This document shows, piece by piece, positions 1 through 12,115 of a stretch of DNA of 64,000 nucleotides (within the stretch, counting starts at the first letter, position 1; each line of letters opens with the position of its first letter). The notes beneath the pieces are model-generated. The model was not told the origin of the DNA and searched no databases. It saw only the letters and a program-made list of their open reading frames with translations. The translations under genes were made by a program, and so were the position numbers. This DNA comes from Chamaecrista fasciculata (lineage: Eukaryota > Streptophyta > Magnoliopsida > Fabales > Fabaceae), in assembly GCA_003254925.1 (NCBI GenBank), contig QANZ01001923.1:1-64000 (forward strand), given 5' to 3'.

Positions 1-276
1 ACATGTCTTTTGAATACATACTCAAAAATTACAAATATGACAATTAATAATAAATTATTGCAATATTTGTTTTTTAAATGCATATATAAGTGAATAATTT
101 TATTATTATTATTTGTCATCTAAAGTATATACTTACAAGTTTTCATTCACAGCACATGGATCGAGAAATAATTTACCAAATTTAAGGGTCATTTTTTATT
201 TTGATTTGTCACACATTAAATTATTTTGATAAACATTGAAAGATAGACGTAATTATACGGGTGAGATTGCAGAGAC

Positions 277-1053
277 CAGTGTTGTCATAACTAAACCGGA
301 CAAAGACTCGGACAAGTGTTCGGTTCACGGTTTGATTGGTTGAACCGGTTGAACTATTGGTCGGACCGGATGACGCAATAAATAATTATTTTTAATATAT
401 CAAATATAAACCCTCTATATTTTTTGGGGGGTTTAAGAAATGTAACACCCTAATTGTTGAAGAAGGACCTTTTTGATAGATAATAGAATTTGAGAGGCAT
501 AAAATAATTATGGAAGTATAATTTACAAGGAGACTTTGGAAGGATATAACTAATGAATGGTAAAATAGGTGAAAAAAGAGGTAAAAGTATGAAAGAGAAT
601 CTGCCAGAGACTAAACTGAAAAGTAAAGAAGTGAAAGATGTGTTTGTAAGTTACGTTAAAAATAATTACGAGAATGAAACAAAGGTATGGGAGTGTTGTA
701 GACAAAATGAGGAATACAATGGTGGAGGAGTTGAGTAGTTTTAAGGGTCTTAATGTGATGTTTCAAAGAATAAAGAGGGTAGGAGCCTAGAAATTAGAAA
801 GTTTGGGGGGCAGAAGTATAGTTTTACCCTAAGAAGGCAGTGAAATGAAAAAAAAAATCTGAAATGAAAAAATAAAAAAAAATCCTCAAACCGCCGGCTC
901 GGTCCAACGGTTGGACTCGGTTTTCCGGTTATTCCCGGTCCAATCCGGTCCAACCCTCACTTCGGTTTTTTGGGTTAAACCAGACCGCCTTGCACTTCGA
1001 CTCCCGGTCGGACCGATCAGACCGACCGATCCGGTCCGGGTTTAACATCATTG
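277..1053. mobile_element. Non-autonomous hAT-like element in the left arm of the large palindrome
   Basis: The ends are short inverted repeats (cagtgttgt at left, acatcattg at right), flanked by the 8-bp near-duplication gcagagac / gcaaagac (7 of 8), the hallmark size for hAT insertions. The sub-terminal regions are dense in ccggtt/ggtccggac-type motifs (310-375 and 890-1045). The element is absent from the matching position of the right arm, which independently supports an insertion. The interior ORFs are short and resemble nothing known. Confidence 0.55.
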
Positions 1054-1767
1054 GCAAAGACTATGATGGAGTTTTAAACCCTATAAGAGATCAAGGTGAA
1101 ATGAGTAATACTCTTATGTTCTATTTTGTATATCAATTGTATATTATTAAATGATTAATTTATATACTTTATTTTGTATACATGTTGTTGTTGAGCATTC
1201 ACAACTACAATTGTTGTCGAGTCTATACATTTCATTAATGATAATAATGTTGTCTATATTTTATTATCACCACAAGACTAATTAAATGAAAACAAAAGAT
1301 TCGAAGAGCTCATAAATTTAGAACCGGATGATTAAGGAGGATATCACAACTTTTATAAATTATGTTTTCAAATGATCATAAATATGTTAGAGATTTCGAT
1401 TGTCCATATATTGGAAGAAGGCAATCATATAATCTTAATCCAGAGATGAATTTAATTTTTAACTAGTTTCACTCACCTTCGTTCACCTGGATTTGATTGT
1501 TTTCAAAAATTTTTATTTTATAACCTCAATATAGGGTTGAAACAATTCGATTTGTTGCATATGAAGAGATGATTAAAACACTATTGAAACATTTGTTTAT
1601 ATGGAAGAATTTATGTTACTCAAAAAGTTTGTATTATCTTTAACTCTAAAATAATTTAATTATTTTTTATAGAAAATAAACCATAATTTTTTTCATAGGA
1701 TAAAATATAATCAAGTATTCAAAATTTTGATTTAAAAAAAATTAGATTTTCATATATTTGGATGTGT

Positions 1768-2075
1768 TTGGATACAATCAGAAAATCGTGGGATACACAA
1801 TAGGTAGATGGAGGTTACGGCAAAGTAAATAAAAATTTCTATCATAACACAATAACAAATACATGAGTTCCTCTATTTGTCAAGCTGAGTAAAAAACTCT
1901 ATCATAACACCATAACAAATAGAGAAACTCATGTATTTGTTATTGTGTTATGATAGAAATCTTTATTCACTTTGTCATAACCTCCATCTTCCTATTTTGT
2001 ATTCCACGAATTTCTTACAATCTGGTATTTTTTCTTATTAACTTCTTTGATTAATTGGTTGTATCCAACAACAAC
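1768..2075. repeat. Near-perfect hairpin core of the 3-kb palindrome
   Basis: Left segment 1768-1880 (ttggatacaatcagaaaa ... ctatttgt) is matched in inverse order by 1906-2070 (acaaatagag ... ggttgtatcc). A short internal direct repeat (ctatcataacac, twice on the left side) makes the centre slightly asymmetric. Nothing coding is seen. Confidence 0.6.
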
Positions 2076-3089
2076 CAAATTATAAAAATCTAATTTTTCT
2101 AAATCAATAGAATTTTGAGGAATTGAATATAGTTCATTCTAAAAAACTAAAAAAATATGATTTAATTTTCATAAAAAACATTAATTAAATTATTTTAAAA
2201 TTGAAGATAATACTAACTTTTTAAAAAAACTCAAACTCATCAATACAAATAATATCAACTATAAATAGTTGCTCCAATAATGTCTCTATCATTTCTTCAT
2301 ATATCATATTTAATTATTCAAACTTTATATTAAAACTATAAAATAAAATTTTGAAAACGAAATCAAAATACTAATGAATGAATGTGAGTGAGACTATTCA
2401 AAAATTAAATTACCTCCCTATTAGGATGATGTGGATGCTTATTCTAATATATGGACAATTGAAATATTTATTAACACATCTATGCTCATTCATTGAAAAC
2501 ATGAGTTAATAAGAAGCTGAGGGATATCTTCTTTGATCATTCAACTTTAAATGTATGAACTTTTCGAATTTGTGTTCGGTCACTAAATCTTGTGGCAATA
2601 ATAAAATAGAGACATTATCATTAAAAATGAAAATATATAGATTCTGAAACAGTTATAACTACAAATTCTTAACAATAATCTCTATACAAAATAAGATATA
2701 TAAATTAATTATTAAATAATATACAACTTATATACAAAATAAAATATAAAGTATTACTCATTTCTCTTTGATCTCTCATAGGATTTAAAACTCCACCGTA
2801 ATCTCTCGAGTCTCACCCCTACTATTACGTTCATCTTTTAATGTACACTTAAATAATCCAAGAATTGACAAAACAAGGTGAAAAAAAGACTCTTACCTCT
2901 AATAATTTATTTCTCGGTCTATAAGCTATGTGAATGAAAACTTGAAAGTAGAGTATTATGTATAGAAAATAATAATAATAGTAATAATTTTTTTATTTAT
3001 GAATTTAAAAAAAATATTACAATAGTTTATTATAAATTGTAATATTTTACAATTTTTTAGTATCTATTTAAAAAACATGTGCTTCAACT

Positions 3090-4455
3090 ATTTAATTACT
3101 AAATATTACAAAAATATAATTTAGTTTTAAAAAAATTATTTTAGTCTATAATTTCTAAATATATACATTTTAATTTTAAAAACAAAAATATGAATGAGTT
3201 ACTAAGTGACTAAATACAAAAAATTTAAAATTGAATTAAGTACATATTTTTTAATTTGAAAAATGAATGAAATAATTTTATCAACCAAGTCATAAATATT
3301 TTTAATATTAAAAAAATTATATATAATTAACATGAATATCAATTAAGCGTATATGTTTTTAATTCATCATATATGATCTTGAGATTATTTACTTAAAAAA
3401 TAAAAAACAAATGAGTATTATATTAGTTTTAGTAAATAGCTACCGAATTTTATAGTGAAAGTTGGTGATTCATTTGGCTAAAAAATAGAGAATTGGTGGA
3501 AAGATGAAAAAGACCGAGAGAGAAAGAAAATAAAGATACAAAAAAGGGAAAGAGAGAGAGGAGGAAAGATGAAAAATAAAAAATACATATATAAATAATA
3601 TTATATATAGATAACAATTAAAATGGGGAGAGGGAAAACACAGAACATGGTAATGCACGTGGAAGAAAAACAATGACAGCTCAAACTACGTTTTTTAACT
3701 TCAAAGATATCCTCTTATCTCCTTTAAGTCCTTTCTCCCTTTGCTAGAGGGACTAAAACGCAAACATAAGATGGTGTTTTGGATACACTATGCAGTATAA
3801 CCCTAGGGATCGAATGGGAGTTGGAACAATTGCAGAATGATCCCTGAAAGTTTATTTTTACAAAATCCTCCCCTATCTTTTAGATTGCTTCATTTAGGTC
3901 CTTTTTTAAGTGCACTTCAGTCCCAAAGGTAAATAATCACTACATTTTGGTCCCTGACCTTTCAAACAAGAACTCAAAAACACACATAAAACTTTGAAAA
4001 CGTTACATTTCAGTCCTTGAACTTTGAACAAATAGAGGAGGGTCAAAATGTAAGGAAAACGAAGACAAAGATACATACACGAAGGACTAAAGTGAACAAA
4101 CGAAAAAGGAGAGACTCACCAAAGAAAAGTCCCAACTCCGCCGGAAAATTCAACCAACTTGCTGAAAAATGGAAATACTCGCCGGAAAATTCAAGAGTTG
4201 GCCGGAGAACATAAGAGTTCGCCGAAAAACTCAAGAACTCACACACGAGAAACACGATTTCGACACTCAGAAACTCTCTCTTGGGTGTGAGGTTTAGTTA
4301 GATTGTAGTGTTTTTAAATTAAGGAAGAAGGAAGGAGGAAGAGGGAGTATTTTATGAACGAAGAAGGAAGGAGGAAGAGGGAGTCTTTTATGAAGGAAGA
4401 AGGTAGGTATATGAAGGCATTTGAGTGTTAAAGAGTGGGTATACGAGGGAGTCTT
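3090..4455. other. Intergenic, no gene recognised
   Basis: AT-rich sequence with a GA-rich patch near 3480-3570. From about 3835 there are motifs of the kind seen in one arm of the window's MULE-like repeats (gatccctgaaagttt, tttggtccctgac), but no matching opposite arm. At 4130-4240 the motif cgccggaaaattcaa and variants recur several times. The short open frames there (4017-4214 on plus, 4043-4255 on minus) follow this repeat and do not look like a gene. Confidence 0.5.
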
Positions 4456-4459
4456 TAAA

Positions 4460-5600
4460 ATATCATCTAAAATTTTAAATCCTAAAATGTGAAATTAATT
4501 TTTTTTTTTTTTTGACTAAAGTGTACTTTTTCCCATATTATTTGATCTCTGAGTTTGAACTAATTTTATGTTTTTTTATCTTTGAATTTGTACTAAATTA
4601 ATACTATTTGGTCATTAAATTTGAACTAATTTTATATTTTTTAGTCTCTAAATTTGTACTAATTTAATACTATTTAGTCTTTCAATTTGAACTAATTTTA
4701 TATTTTTTTGGAGCAAACTAATAAATTGGTCCTTGAAAGATCACCAAACTGGCAACTCGATCCTTGAAAGATTAAAATATACAATTTAGTCCTTAAAAGA
4801 TCAAAACAATATACTTTTTAGTCCCTAAAAGATTAAAACAGTATACTATTTAGTCTAAAAAAAAAGACTAATTAGTATATCATTTTGATCTTTCAAAGAT
4901 TAAACTGTACATTACAATATTTCAGGGACTGAGTTGTCAACTCGATGATTTTTTAGAGATCAAATAATTAGTTTACTTTTTTTTGTGGTCCTAATTTTGT
5001 ATTAAATTTATATTATTTAGTCCTAAAATTAATACTGAATTTGTACTATTTGATATTTAAATTTGACCCGAGAATTAAATTTTTTGAGAATTGTAATAAT
5101 TTAAAATCTGAATAATATATTTTAAATAAAACTGCCTATTCTTCGTCCTATCTCTTTCACGTCACTGCTCCTCTTGCAAGTTTCCTGCAATCTCTGCTTC
5201 TCTCTCTCCCTCATTATGGCCCCTTGTGCGTTAGAGACGAAAAGCATTGGTGCTTTCTCCTGAACTGAACCTGGTTGCTTTTTTTAATGTAATTCATCTT
5301 TCTATGAAAAAAGAAAAAGCATTATTGCTTTTCGTTCCTTCCCAATACTATTTATCTCATTGGAAAGGACTTGTTGCATTAGTGTTTTTTATTAATGTAT
5401 ATTGTATATAATCAAATAAATAATATATAATATTCAAAATCTCCTCTTTCTCAAAAATGCCTTTTCTTGTATTCTTATTTACAACATTGCCATTATGCTT
5501 TGGCAAAAACATCATTTTGATCTTAAAACTTAGCATCAACTCTCAATTTCGTTTCCATTCGTTTCTTGTGTTGTATTTTGTTCTTATTATTTTACATTTT
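4460..5600. repeat. Direct duplication, copy 1
   Basis: This stretch is repeated in the same orientation at about 6050-7380. Shared landmarks are gaactaattttat (4555 and 6147), the ccttgaaagatcacc element (4733 and 6323), cctgcaatctctgcttctc (5188 and 6818), and ctcaaaaatgcc followed by the attgccattatgctttggc block (5455 and 7263). The offset grows from about 1590 to 1810, so the second copy has gained insertions. Each copy contains a GGTCC-type MITE. Confidence 0.6.
4709..4977. mobile_element. MITE, TTGGTCCTTGAAAGATC family
   Basis: Palindromic element. The left arm begins gcaaactaataaattggtcc and the right arm ends aattagtttac, with arms meeting near 4860 at a run of A. The flanks are T-rich, so a target duplication cannot be read. 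Related copies lie at about 6296-6570, 50240-50510, 61190-61440 (degraded) and 62519-62790. Confidence 0.5.
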
Positions 5601-6049
5601 GGTCAATTTTATCCTTAAACTAACTTTTCTACATAAATTAATGACGGACTTCATTATATTGTTCAATTTGAGTTTCTTTTACTATCAATTTTACACTACG
5701 TGTCATCAGTCACGCAGAATGTGCTATTAATATTTGACTAAAACAAAAGAATAAAACTGATGAGAATATAAAAAATTAAGATCGAAGTTGACCATAAAAA
5801 ACAGAAACAAATTGATACTTGATACAAAGTTTAGTGACCAAAAGATACGTATGTAGTTTTCCCTTATACTTTTTTACTTCTTTATTATTATTATTATTAT
5901 TATTTATTTATTTTTCTTAAAAACAAGACCAAAATGCATAGACACCCCCTGAGTTTTAGGTTGAGTGCACATTACATTCCTGAGTTTTCAATTTGTAGAA
6001 ATAGCACCTCTGGGTATTTCATCGTTGATGTTCTTTCTCCTCTTTTCTC

Positions 6050-7380
6050 CTTTCCTTTTTCTTTCTTTAAAATGTCATTTAAAATTCTAAATCTTAAAAT
6101 GTAAAATTAAATTCTGTTTTTATATTATTTGATCTATGAGTTTGAACTAATTTTATATTTTTTGATCTCTGAATTTATACTAAATTAATATTATTTTGTC
6201 ATTAAATTTGAACTAATTTTATATTTTTTAGTCTCTAAATTTGTACTAATTTAATACTACTTGGTCCTTCAATTTAAACTAACTTTATAGGTTTTTTGGA
6301 GTAAACTAACAATTTGGTCTCTAAAAGATCACCAATAACCAAACTGACAATTCGATCCTTGAAAGATTAAATTATACAATTTAGTCCTTAAAAGATCAAA
6401 ATAATATATTTTTTAGTCCCTAAAAGATTAAAACAGTATATTATTTAGTTTATAAAAATGACTAATTATATATCATTTTGATCTTTCAGATACTAAACTG
6501 TACATTTCAATATTTAATGGACCGAGTTGTCAACTCGGTGATCTTTCAGAGATCACAAAATTAGTTTACTTTATTTTTTGGTCCCTAATTTTGTATTAAA
6601 TTTGATTGAAGAATTAAATGGTTGAGTAGTTGACCATGAATATTTTAAATATTAAAAAATAATTATTATTTTGATATCAATTTTCTGTTCCAACTTTTCT
6701 ACCAAGTACCAATGCAGAGGAATCCGCATTTTGGCCCTTGTGAGATATAAATTTTCTACCAAATTTTCTGTTCTAACTCATAATTGATTTTATATAAATT
6801 TTATGTTCCAACTTCGTCCTGCAATCTCTGCTTCTCTCTCTCCCTCATTTTGGCCCCTTCTATATTAGAGACGAAAAGCATTAGTGCTTTCTCCTGTACT
6901 GAATCTGCTTTTTTTTTTTTTCTNTTTATTTTTTGGGCCAGGTGCATATGTATATAATTAAATAAATAATATATAATATTCACAATACTATATATTGTTC
7001 TCTGTGATGTATAATATATGGATGTATAATCTTCATAATATACAATCAGACATACTCAAAATTAACTGTTAATCTCATTAACTCCAGATAGCAATGTTGA
7101 CCAATTCATGAGTGTTCAGAGTTCACAGCAGAGGAAGAGATGGCAGGGACTATTTTTGTGTAAACTGAGTTCGGCGTGGTGTACTGAGAGTTTGGCTTGA
7201 AGTATGAAGACGAAGAAGATTTTAAATGACGAAAATACCCTGTATTTTAATCTCCCATTTCTCAAAAATGCCTTTGGTTGTATTCTTATTTACAACATTG
7301 CCATTATGCTTTGGCAAAAACATCATTTTGTTTCCTAAACTCAGGATCAACTGTCAATTCCGTCTCCATTATTTTCTTGC
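6050..7380. repeat. Direct duplication, copy 2
   Basis: Second copy of the block at 4460-5600, including the MITE now at about 6296-6570. It carries extra sequence (about 6980-7240) absent from copy 1 and one unresolved base at 6924 next to a poly-T run. No gene is recognised in either copy. Confidence 0.6.
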
Positions 7381-7439
7381 TTTTAATTTTGTTCTTAATG
7401 TTTCACACTTTTATTTTTTATCCTTAAATAATTTTTTTA

Positions 7440-8300
7440 ATAGGTGAAAGGGTCATTTTGATCCTAAATGTATACCCAATCGTTCATTTTGGTCTATTAT
7501 GTTTCAAAACGTTCAAATTAGTCTTAAATGTTGACAAAATGATTCATTTTGGTCCTAAATATTGGTAAAATGTTTCCTCTTGGTCCCAAACTGTTGTATT
7601 TGATCATATTTCTCTCGTCTCACATTTCAAGTTCAAATGACTTGTTAAGAGGAATTCGTCGCATTTGAATTTGAAACGAGAGATATATGATCAATTTTTC
7701 TTGTTTGATCATGAAACGAGAGGTCTATTTTTAAGATCGATTTGACCTCGTTTGCTGACGGCCCCAATTGGATAGAGAATGTACTCTTCGAGAACAATAT
7801 GTAGATCTAAACTCATTACATTTAAACTTGAAACAAACCATATTCAATAGTTTGGACCAAAATGAAACATTTTAGACCAATTTGAACATTTTAAAACATA
7901 ATGGACCAAAATGAACATAAGGCTATTTTGGTCTCGTGTCGCACTTTTGGTCTCATATCTTTGAGTTAGGTTGTAGAATTATTGGTCTCATGTTTTGATT
8001 AGATTGCAGAATTGGTCTCATATCTTTAGTCAAGTGCAAAATTAGTATCTTTAGTCAAGTGCAGAATTAGTATCTTAGCTTTGCGTCAAGTGAGACTGAC
8101 GGTGAAACTTTCTGCAAAGATATGAGACTAAATCTGCAACTTAACCAAAAATATGGGTCTAAAAGTGATACATGACCAAATCTACAATTTTTTTGCAAAA
8201 ATATGGGACCAAAAGTACAACAAAAAAACTATAAAACCAAATTGAGACCTAAACAAAAGTTATGAGACCAAAAATTCATTTTCACCTTAAGTCTTAAAAC
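7440..8300. repeat. Overlapping relics of two GGTCC-type MULE families
   Basis: 7440-7925 has arms of the family that contains tctctcgtctcacatttc-like inner sequence (compare 46200-46693). 7925-8300 has arms with repeated tctcatatcttt motifs pairing with later aaagatatgagac motifs. The boundaries are blurred, as if one element inserted in the other, and no clean target duplication is visible. Confidence 0.4.
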
Positions 8301-8366
8301 TGCATGTACAAGTTGAAAGTAAAAACAAGAATAAAAATGAAATACAATAAATTTACATTCTTCGAA

Positions 8367-9291
8367 TTAAAAATAATCCCGATTACGATCGCTGATGGTA
8401 ACCCATCCAATTCCAGCAACCAAGGAATGGCCCGAAAAGTAGGGAACATCAAAACCCTGTAAAATTAAAAGGGTAAGACTTATATGCAGTTCCTTATATG
8501 CTTGCTATAAAGTTCTCCAATAAAAATATCACACGTGGCAAATTTGTTTTGCATGACCAATCATGGTAGAAAGAGAGTATTAAATACAACTTTTTGCACA
8601 ACCAATCATTGAAGAGAGAGAATGTAATTGAAGCTTGTGATTGGAGAACCTCATCGCAAAGATATAAGCAACAACATATAAGTTTTTTCCAAATTAAAAT
8701 ACAAGTAAACCCTAAATAAGTCCCTCCGAATTACAAAAAAACAAAACACATAAATTAGATAGATATAGAACTTGTGATGCCATAGATATTGAGTAAACTA
8801 CTAAATTGGTCCCTGAATTATTGGCTCACTGACAGATTGGTCCCCAGATTATCGAAATTGACAAATAGATCCCCAAATTTTACAAACGTTACTCAAATTG
8901 GTCATTCCATGAAATCTCTGTTAGTCAACTCGCTGACGTGGCCGTTAATTGCTGACGTGGCACGTTAAGTTTTCCAACTGCTGACGTGGCACTTAACGTG
9001 CCACGTTAGCAGTTAACGGCCACGTCAGCGAGTTGACTAACAGAGATTTCACGGAAGGACTAATTTGAGTAACGTTTGTAAAATTCGGGATCTATTTGTC
9101 AATTTCAATAATCTGGGGACCAATCTATCAGCGAGCCAATAACCCAGGGACCAATTTAGTAGTTTACTCCATAGATATTTATACGTCAGTCTCAATGGCC
9201 TGCTTATTGCATATGCGATGTTGTTCATCGGTCATGGGAAGGATATCCCCAATAGGAATTTTCTCTTTTGTTGCTTCAATTTTTTCCCCTT
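8367..9291 (-). CDS. Last two exons of an unrecognised gene
   Basis: Two minus-strand blocks look like joined exons. Block 8367-8456 starts after a good acceptor (ttttacag), is exactly 30 codons including a TAA stop, and reads GFDVPYFSGHSLVAGIGW onward to RNRDYF. Block 9185-9291 reads EKIPIGDILPMTDEQH... to ETD, then meets a GTATAA donor. The junction is in phase (codon boundary on both sides). The intron between them holds a MITE (8791-9169). I do not recognise the protein; the SGHS string alone is too little to assign a phosphatase. Upstream exons were not found with confidence; a stretch near 9600-9660 could be another. Chance open reading cannot be excluded for so little sequence. Confidence 0.35.
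8791..9169. mobile_element. MITE with perfect 10-bp target duplication (MULE-like)
   Basis: The terminal inverted repeat is gagtaaactactaaattgg at left with its complement at right. It is flanked on both sides by catagatatt (8781-8790 and 9170-9179), identical over 10 bp. The whole 379-bp element is one hairpin, with inner arms containing gctgacgtggc motifs that meet near 8970. The same family occurs at 15084-15390. The duplication size and long arms fit non-autonomous Mutator-like elements. Confidence 0.85.
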
Positions 9292-9989
9292 ATTATATAT
9301 AGTAAAAAGTAGGTAATTATAAGTAGTTGAGTATGGATATGTTAGTAATTTGAAAATATAAAGGAGAGATAAAGGAGAAATAAAGATGGAAAATAAAGGA
9401 GATGAACATAATGGTAAAACAAACAGAATATTATAAGTATTAAAAGAGTATTGGAAGATAAATGAAGATAAAAGAATTTATAACACTGAGCCAAACAGAC
9501 CCTTATTAGACTCTCCGAATAGGATTTTCCACTCCTTTAATCATCAAACTCAAGTCATTGATATATATGAGTCTTAATTATTTTATTATCTGCTTTGTCT
9601 TAGCTTTGAAAAGTGCCACCCAGCCTTTACCAAAATCCCCAGATAAAGATACTTGAAAATTATGTGTAAAACAAGAAAGTGGTATGCCTAAATCCATCGT
9701 TATCCAACCCACTCAATTCTCTTCTAATCATCATACCAATGTTGTCAAACTCGCGAGTTGACTCGTGGAATCGTTCGAGTCAATTCTACCATAAGAAACA
9801 TGGTCATGACTCAACCTAAAACGAAAACATGCTTAACTCGGTTTGACTAAGCTAAAATTGTTTAGAATTGTTCGAAAACGCGTCTTTAGAGCGAGTGAAC
9901 TGAGTTAATATTTTGTTTTACTTTCGAAGTCCATTTGCTATAACCTTCAACTTATCACAAAATCTTCTTTTGCCTGATGTGTGTGTTGT

Positions 9990-12107
9990 CAGGGACGGAG
10001 TTAGGGGGTCGGTGGGGTCACACCTCCCTCCCCCACCCACTCAAAAAAATAATAATAATAATAATATATGTACTCACTCATATTGCAAGCAAATATCAAA
10101 ATATGCCCTAGCGGTGGCCTCCCCAATCCGATTTCTTTTTACCTTCCAAGTCATGGGTTCAAACATGGATAGGCTGCTAACTTTCTTTTGTTTTTTTTTA
10201 ATTGAAAAACACCGCTATTCATTAAGCTGAAGTATGCAAGGACAATACATGTAACAGACTTTTAGGAGGTACCTTCATCCATTGTACACAAGCATTATCT
10301 AATACTTAGGCATGGCACCCGCGCGGGGCGGGGACGGGGGAGACACTCCCCGTCCCCGTTCCCGTGAACTAAACCTCTCCCCGTCCCCGATCCCCACTGT
10401 GGGGAATTTTTTCTCCCCATCCCCGTTCCCCGCTGTCCCCGCGGGGATCTCCGCCCCGCAGATTTTTTTTTTCAAAAAAATATTAAGGAGGACCAGAAAT
10501 ACAATTTTCACAAAACATAGGAGGACCAGAAATACAATTTTCACCAAACAATCATCTTCTTCCTCATGATGCAGCGACGGACGACGGACGACGAGAGTGA
10601 TGCAGCGACGGACGACGAGGGATGATGCAGCGACGATGGAAGACGGAGATGGGAGACGATGGAAGATGACGGACGACGATGGAAGACAACGATTTCGAAC
10701 TTTCGACGGAGATGGGAGACGATGGAGGACGACGGAGATGCCTTTGGTGTTTTCGCCGCCGATCTTGGAGGAGACGCCTTCGGAGGCAACAGCGGCGGTG
10801 TTGGTGATGGCCGATGCCTTTGGTGTTTTCAGTCAGCAAAGAGGATGAAGGACGGAGAAAGAGAGAGAAAGCAAGAGAGAGAGCATGTGAGAAGGAAGAG
10901 GAAACAGCGGCGGCTAGTTGTCTTTGAGTGTGAAATGTGAATGGGTAGGTTAGATTTTAGAGGTTGTGAATCCAAGGGTCCAAAATCAATCATCAAATTT
11001 AAATCCAACGGATAGAAATTATTTATGTAATAATAATAATATAAAAAAAATATAATATATATATATAATTCGGGGACGGGGACCCTGCGGGGCGGGGGAC
11101 ATCCTCCCCGTCCCCGAACTCTCTTCAGGGTCAAATTTTACCCCGTCCCCGACCCCGCGGGGAATTTTTCCCCGCATATGGGGATCCCCACGGGGCAATC
11201 CCCGCGGGGATCCCCAGAGATGGGGATTTTTTGCCATCCCTATCTAATACACAACCTAAGGATTATCCATTAAGCATTTGGAATCACGCTCAAAACCCAC
11301 TTGCTGCAAATGAAGTCTATGCGCCATTTTTATTCCTTCAAGTAATCTGCTAGCTTCTTAGTTGAGGATGAAATAATATTTGTGTGTATTGTGTATATAG
11401 TTGGTTGGTTAAACAAAATAAATTTTATATATAAAATATAGTGAATGATTAATCAACTTTAAATACAATATCATATTATATATATATTAACTTAATGATT
11501 TGTTTTCTACACTTTACTCAAGTTTTTAATTTAGTTCCTATATTTTGTAAATCTTTAAACTTTATACCTTAATACTTAAATATGTATTAATATTATTTTT
11601 TAAAAACACCTGTGCAAATAATAATATAGTATTAATTAATTATATACTAATATCAATATTGATAAGATCAAATTGATATTTTAAAATTTTAATATTTAAT
11701 TTTCATATCGTTATTAGTTATCTTAGTTAACTTTAATTTAAACAAATATTTATATGACAAGTTCAAGTAGTAGGGACTAAAGTATAAGAATTTGATTAAA
11801 AAAATTAAAATTGTGGGGGACTAAGTTAATAATTTAGATAAAGTATAAGGATCAAATGATTAATTTCTCGTAAATTATAATACAAATAATGTTTTGTATA
11901 CGTTGATAGTGTTTTATTTAATTTTTAATTATAAGTAATTAAAAAATTATATTTTATATTATTATTTATATTTATATCATTTTTATTGAATATTATAAGA
12001 ATATTAATTAAATATTTTTATTAATAGATATAATATAATATAATCACTTTTTTTTGTTTTTAAAAAAACAATTGGCCCCCTATGAGATGTTTATGCCTCT
12101 GTCCCTT
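9990..12107. mobile_element. Non-autonomous hAT-like element (outer)
   Basis: The left end cagggacgga and right end tctgtccctt form a short inverted repeat, flanked by the perfect 8-bp duplication tgtgttgt (9982-9989 and 12108-12115). Eight bp is the hAT size, and the cagggacgga terminus with ggccccct near the other end is a common plant hAT signature. No transposase reading frame is present. The interior is AT-rich and hosts a second hAT-like insertion at 10306-11242. Confidence 0.75.
10306..11242. mobile_element. Nested GC-rich hAT-like element
   Basis: The ends are ttaggcatggca at left and tgccatcccta at right (one mismatch, one extra base), with the 8-bp duplication tctaatac at 10298-10305 and 11243-11250. 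Both sub-terminal regions (10318-10460 and 11068-11230) are strings of ggggacgggg / ccccgtcccc units that would pair. The centre (10565-10760) is a degenerate GA/GC minisatellite around gacgatggaagacggagatg. Open frames on both strands here are by-products of that repeat. Confidence 0.7.
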
Positions 12108-12115
12108 TGTGTTGT

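Larger units (their letters stand above)
1..3083. repeat. Very large imperfect inverted repeat (fold-back), about 3 kb
   Basis: Sequence from the left edge of the window reappears reverse-complemented on the right. Bases 91-170 pair with about 2905-2990, 238-270 with about 2795-2850, and 1062-1270 with about 2585-2800. The pairing offset jumps by about 777 bases across 277-1053, exactly the size of an element inserted only in the left arm. The centre lies near 1880-1930, where the arms around the motif ctctatttgt are nearly perfect. The left arm runs off the window edge, so the true end is unseen. No coding sequence is evident. A Mutator-like or fold-back element with long terminal inverted repeats is the likeliest origin, but no target duplication can be checked. 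Confidence 0.7.

Noticed and set aside
10312-10940. Several overlapping open frames on both strands in GC-rich sequence
   Set aside because: All arise from ggggacgggg and gacgatgg repeats of the nested hAT-like element; no domain or codon pattern.
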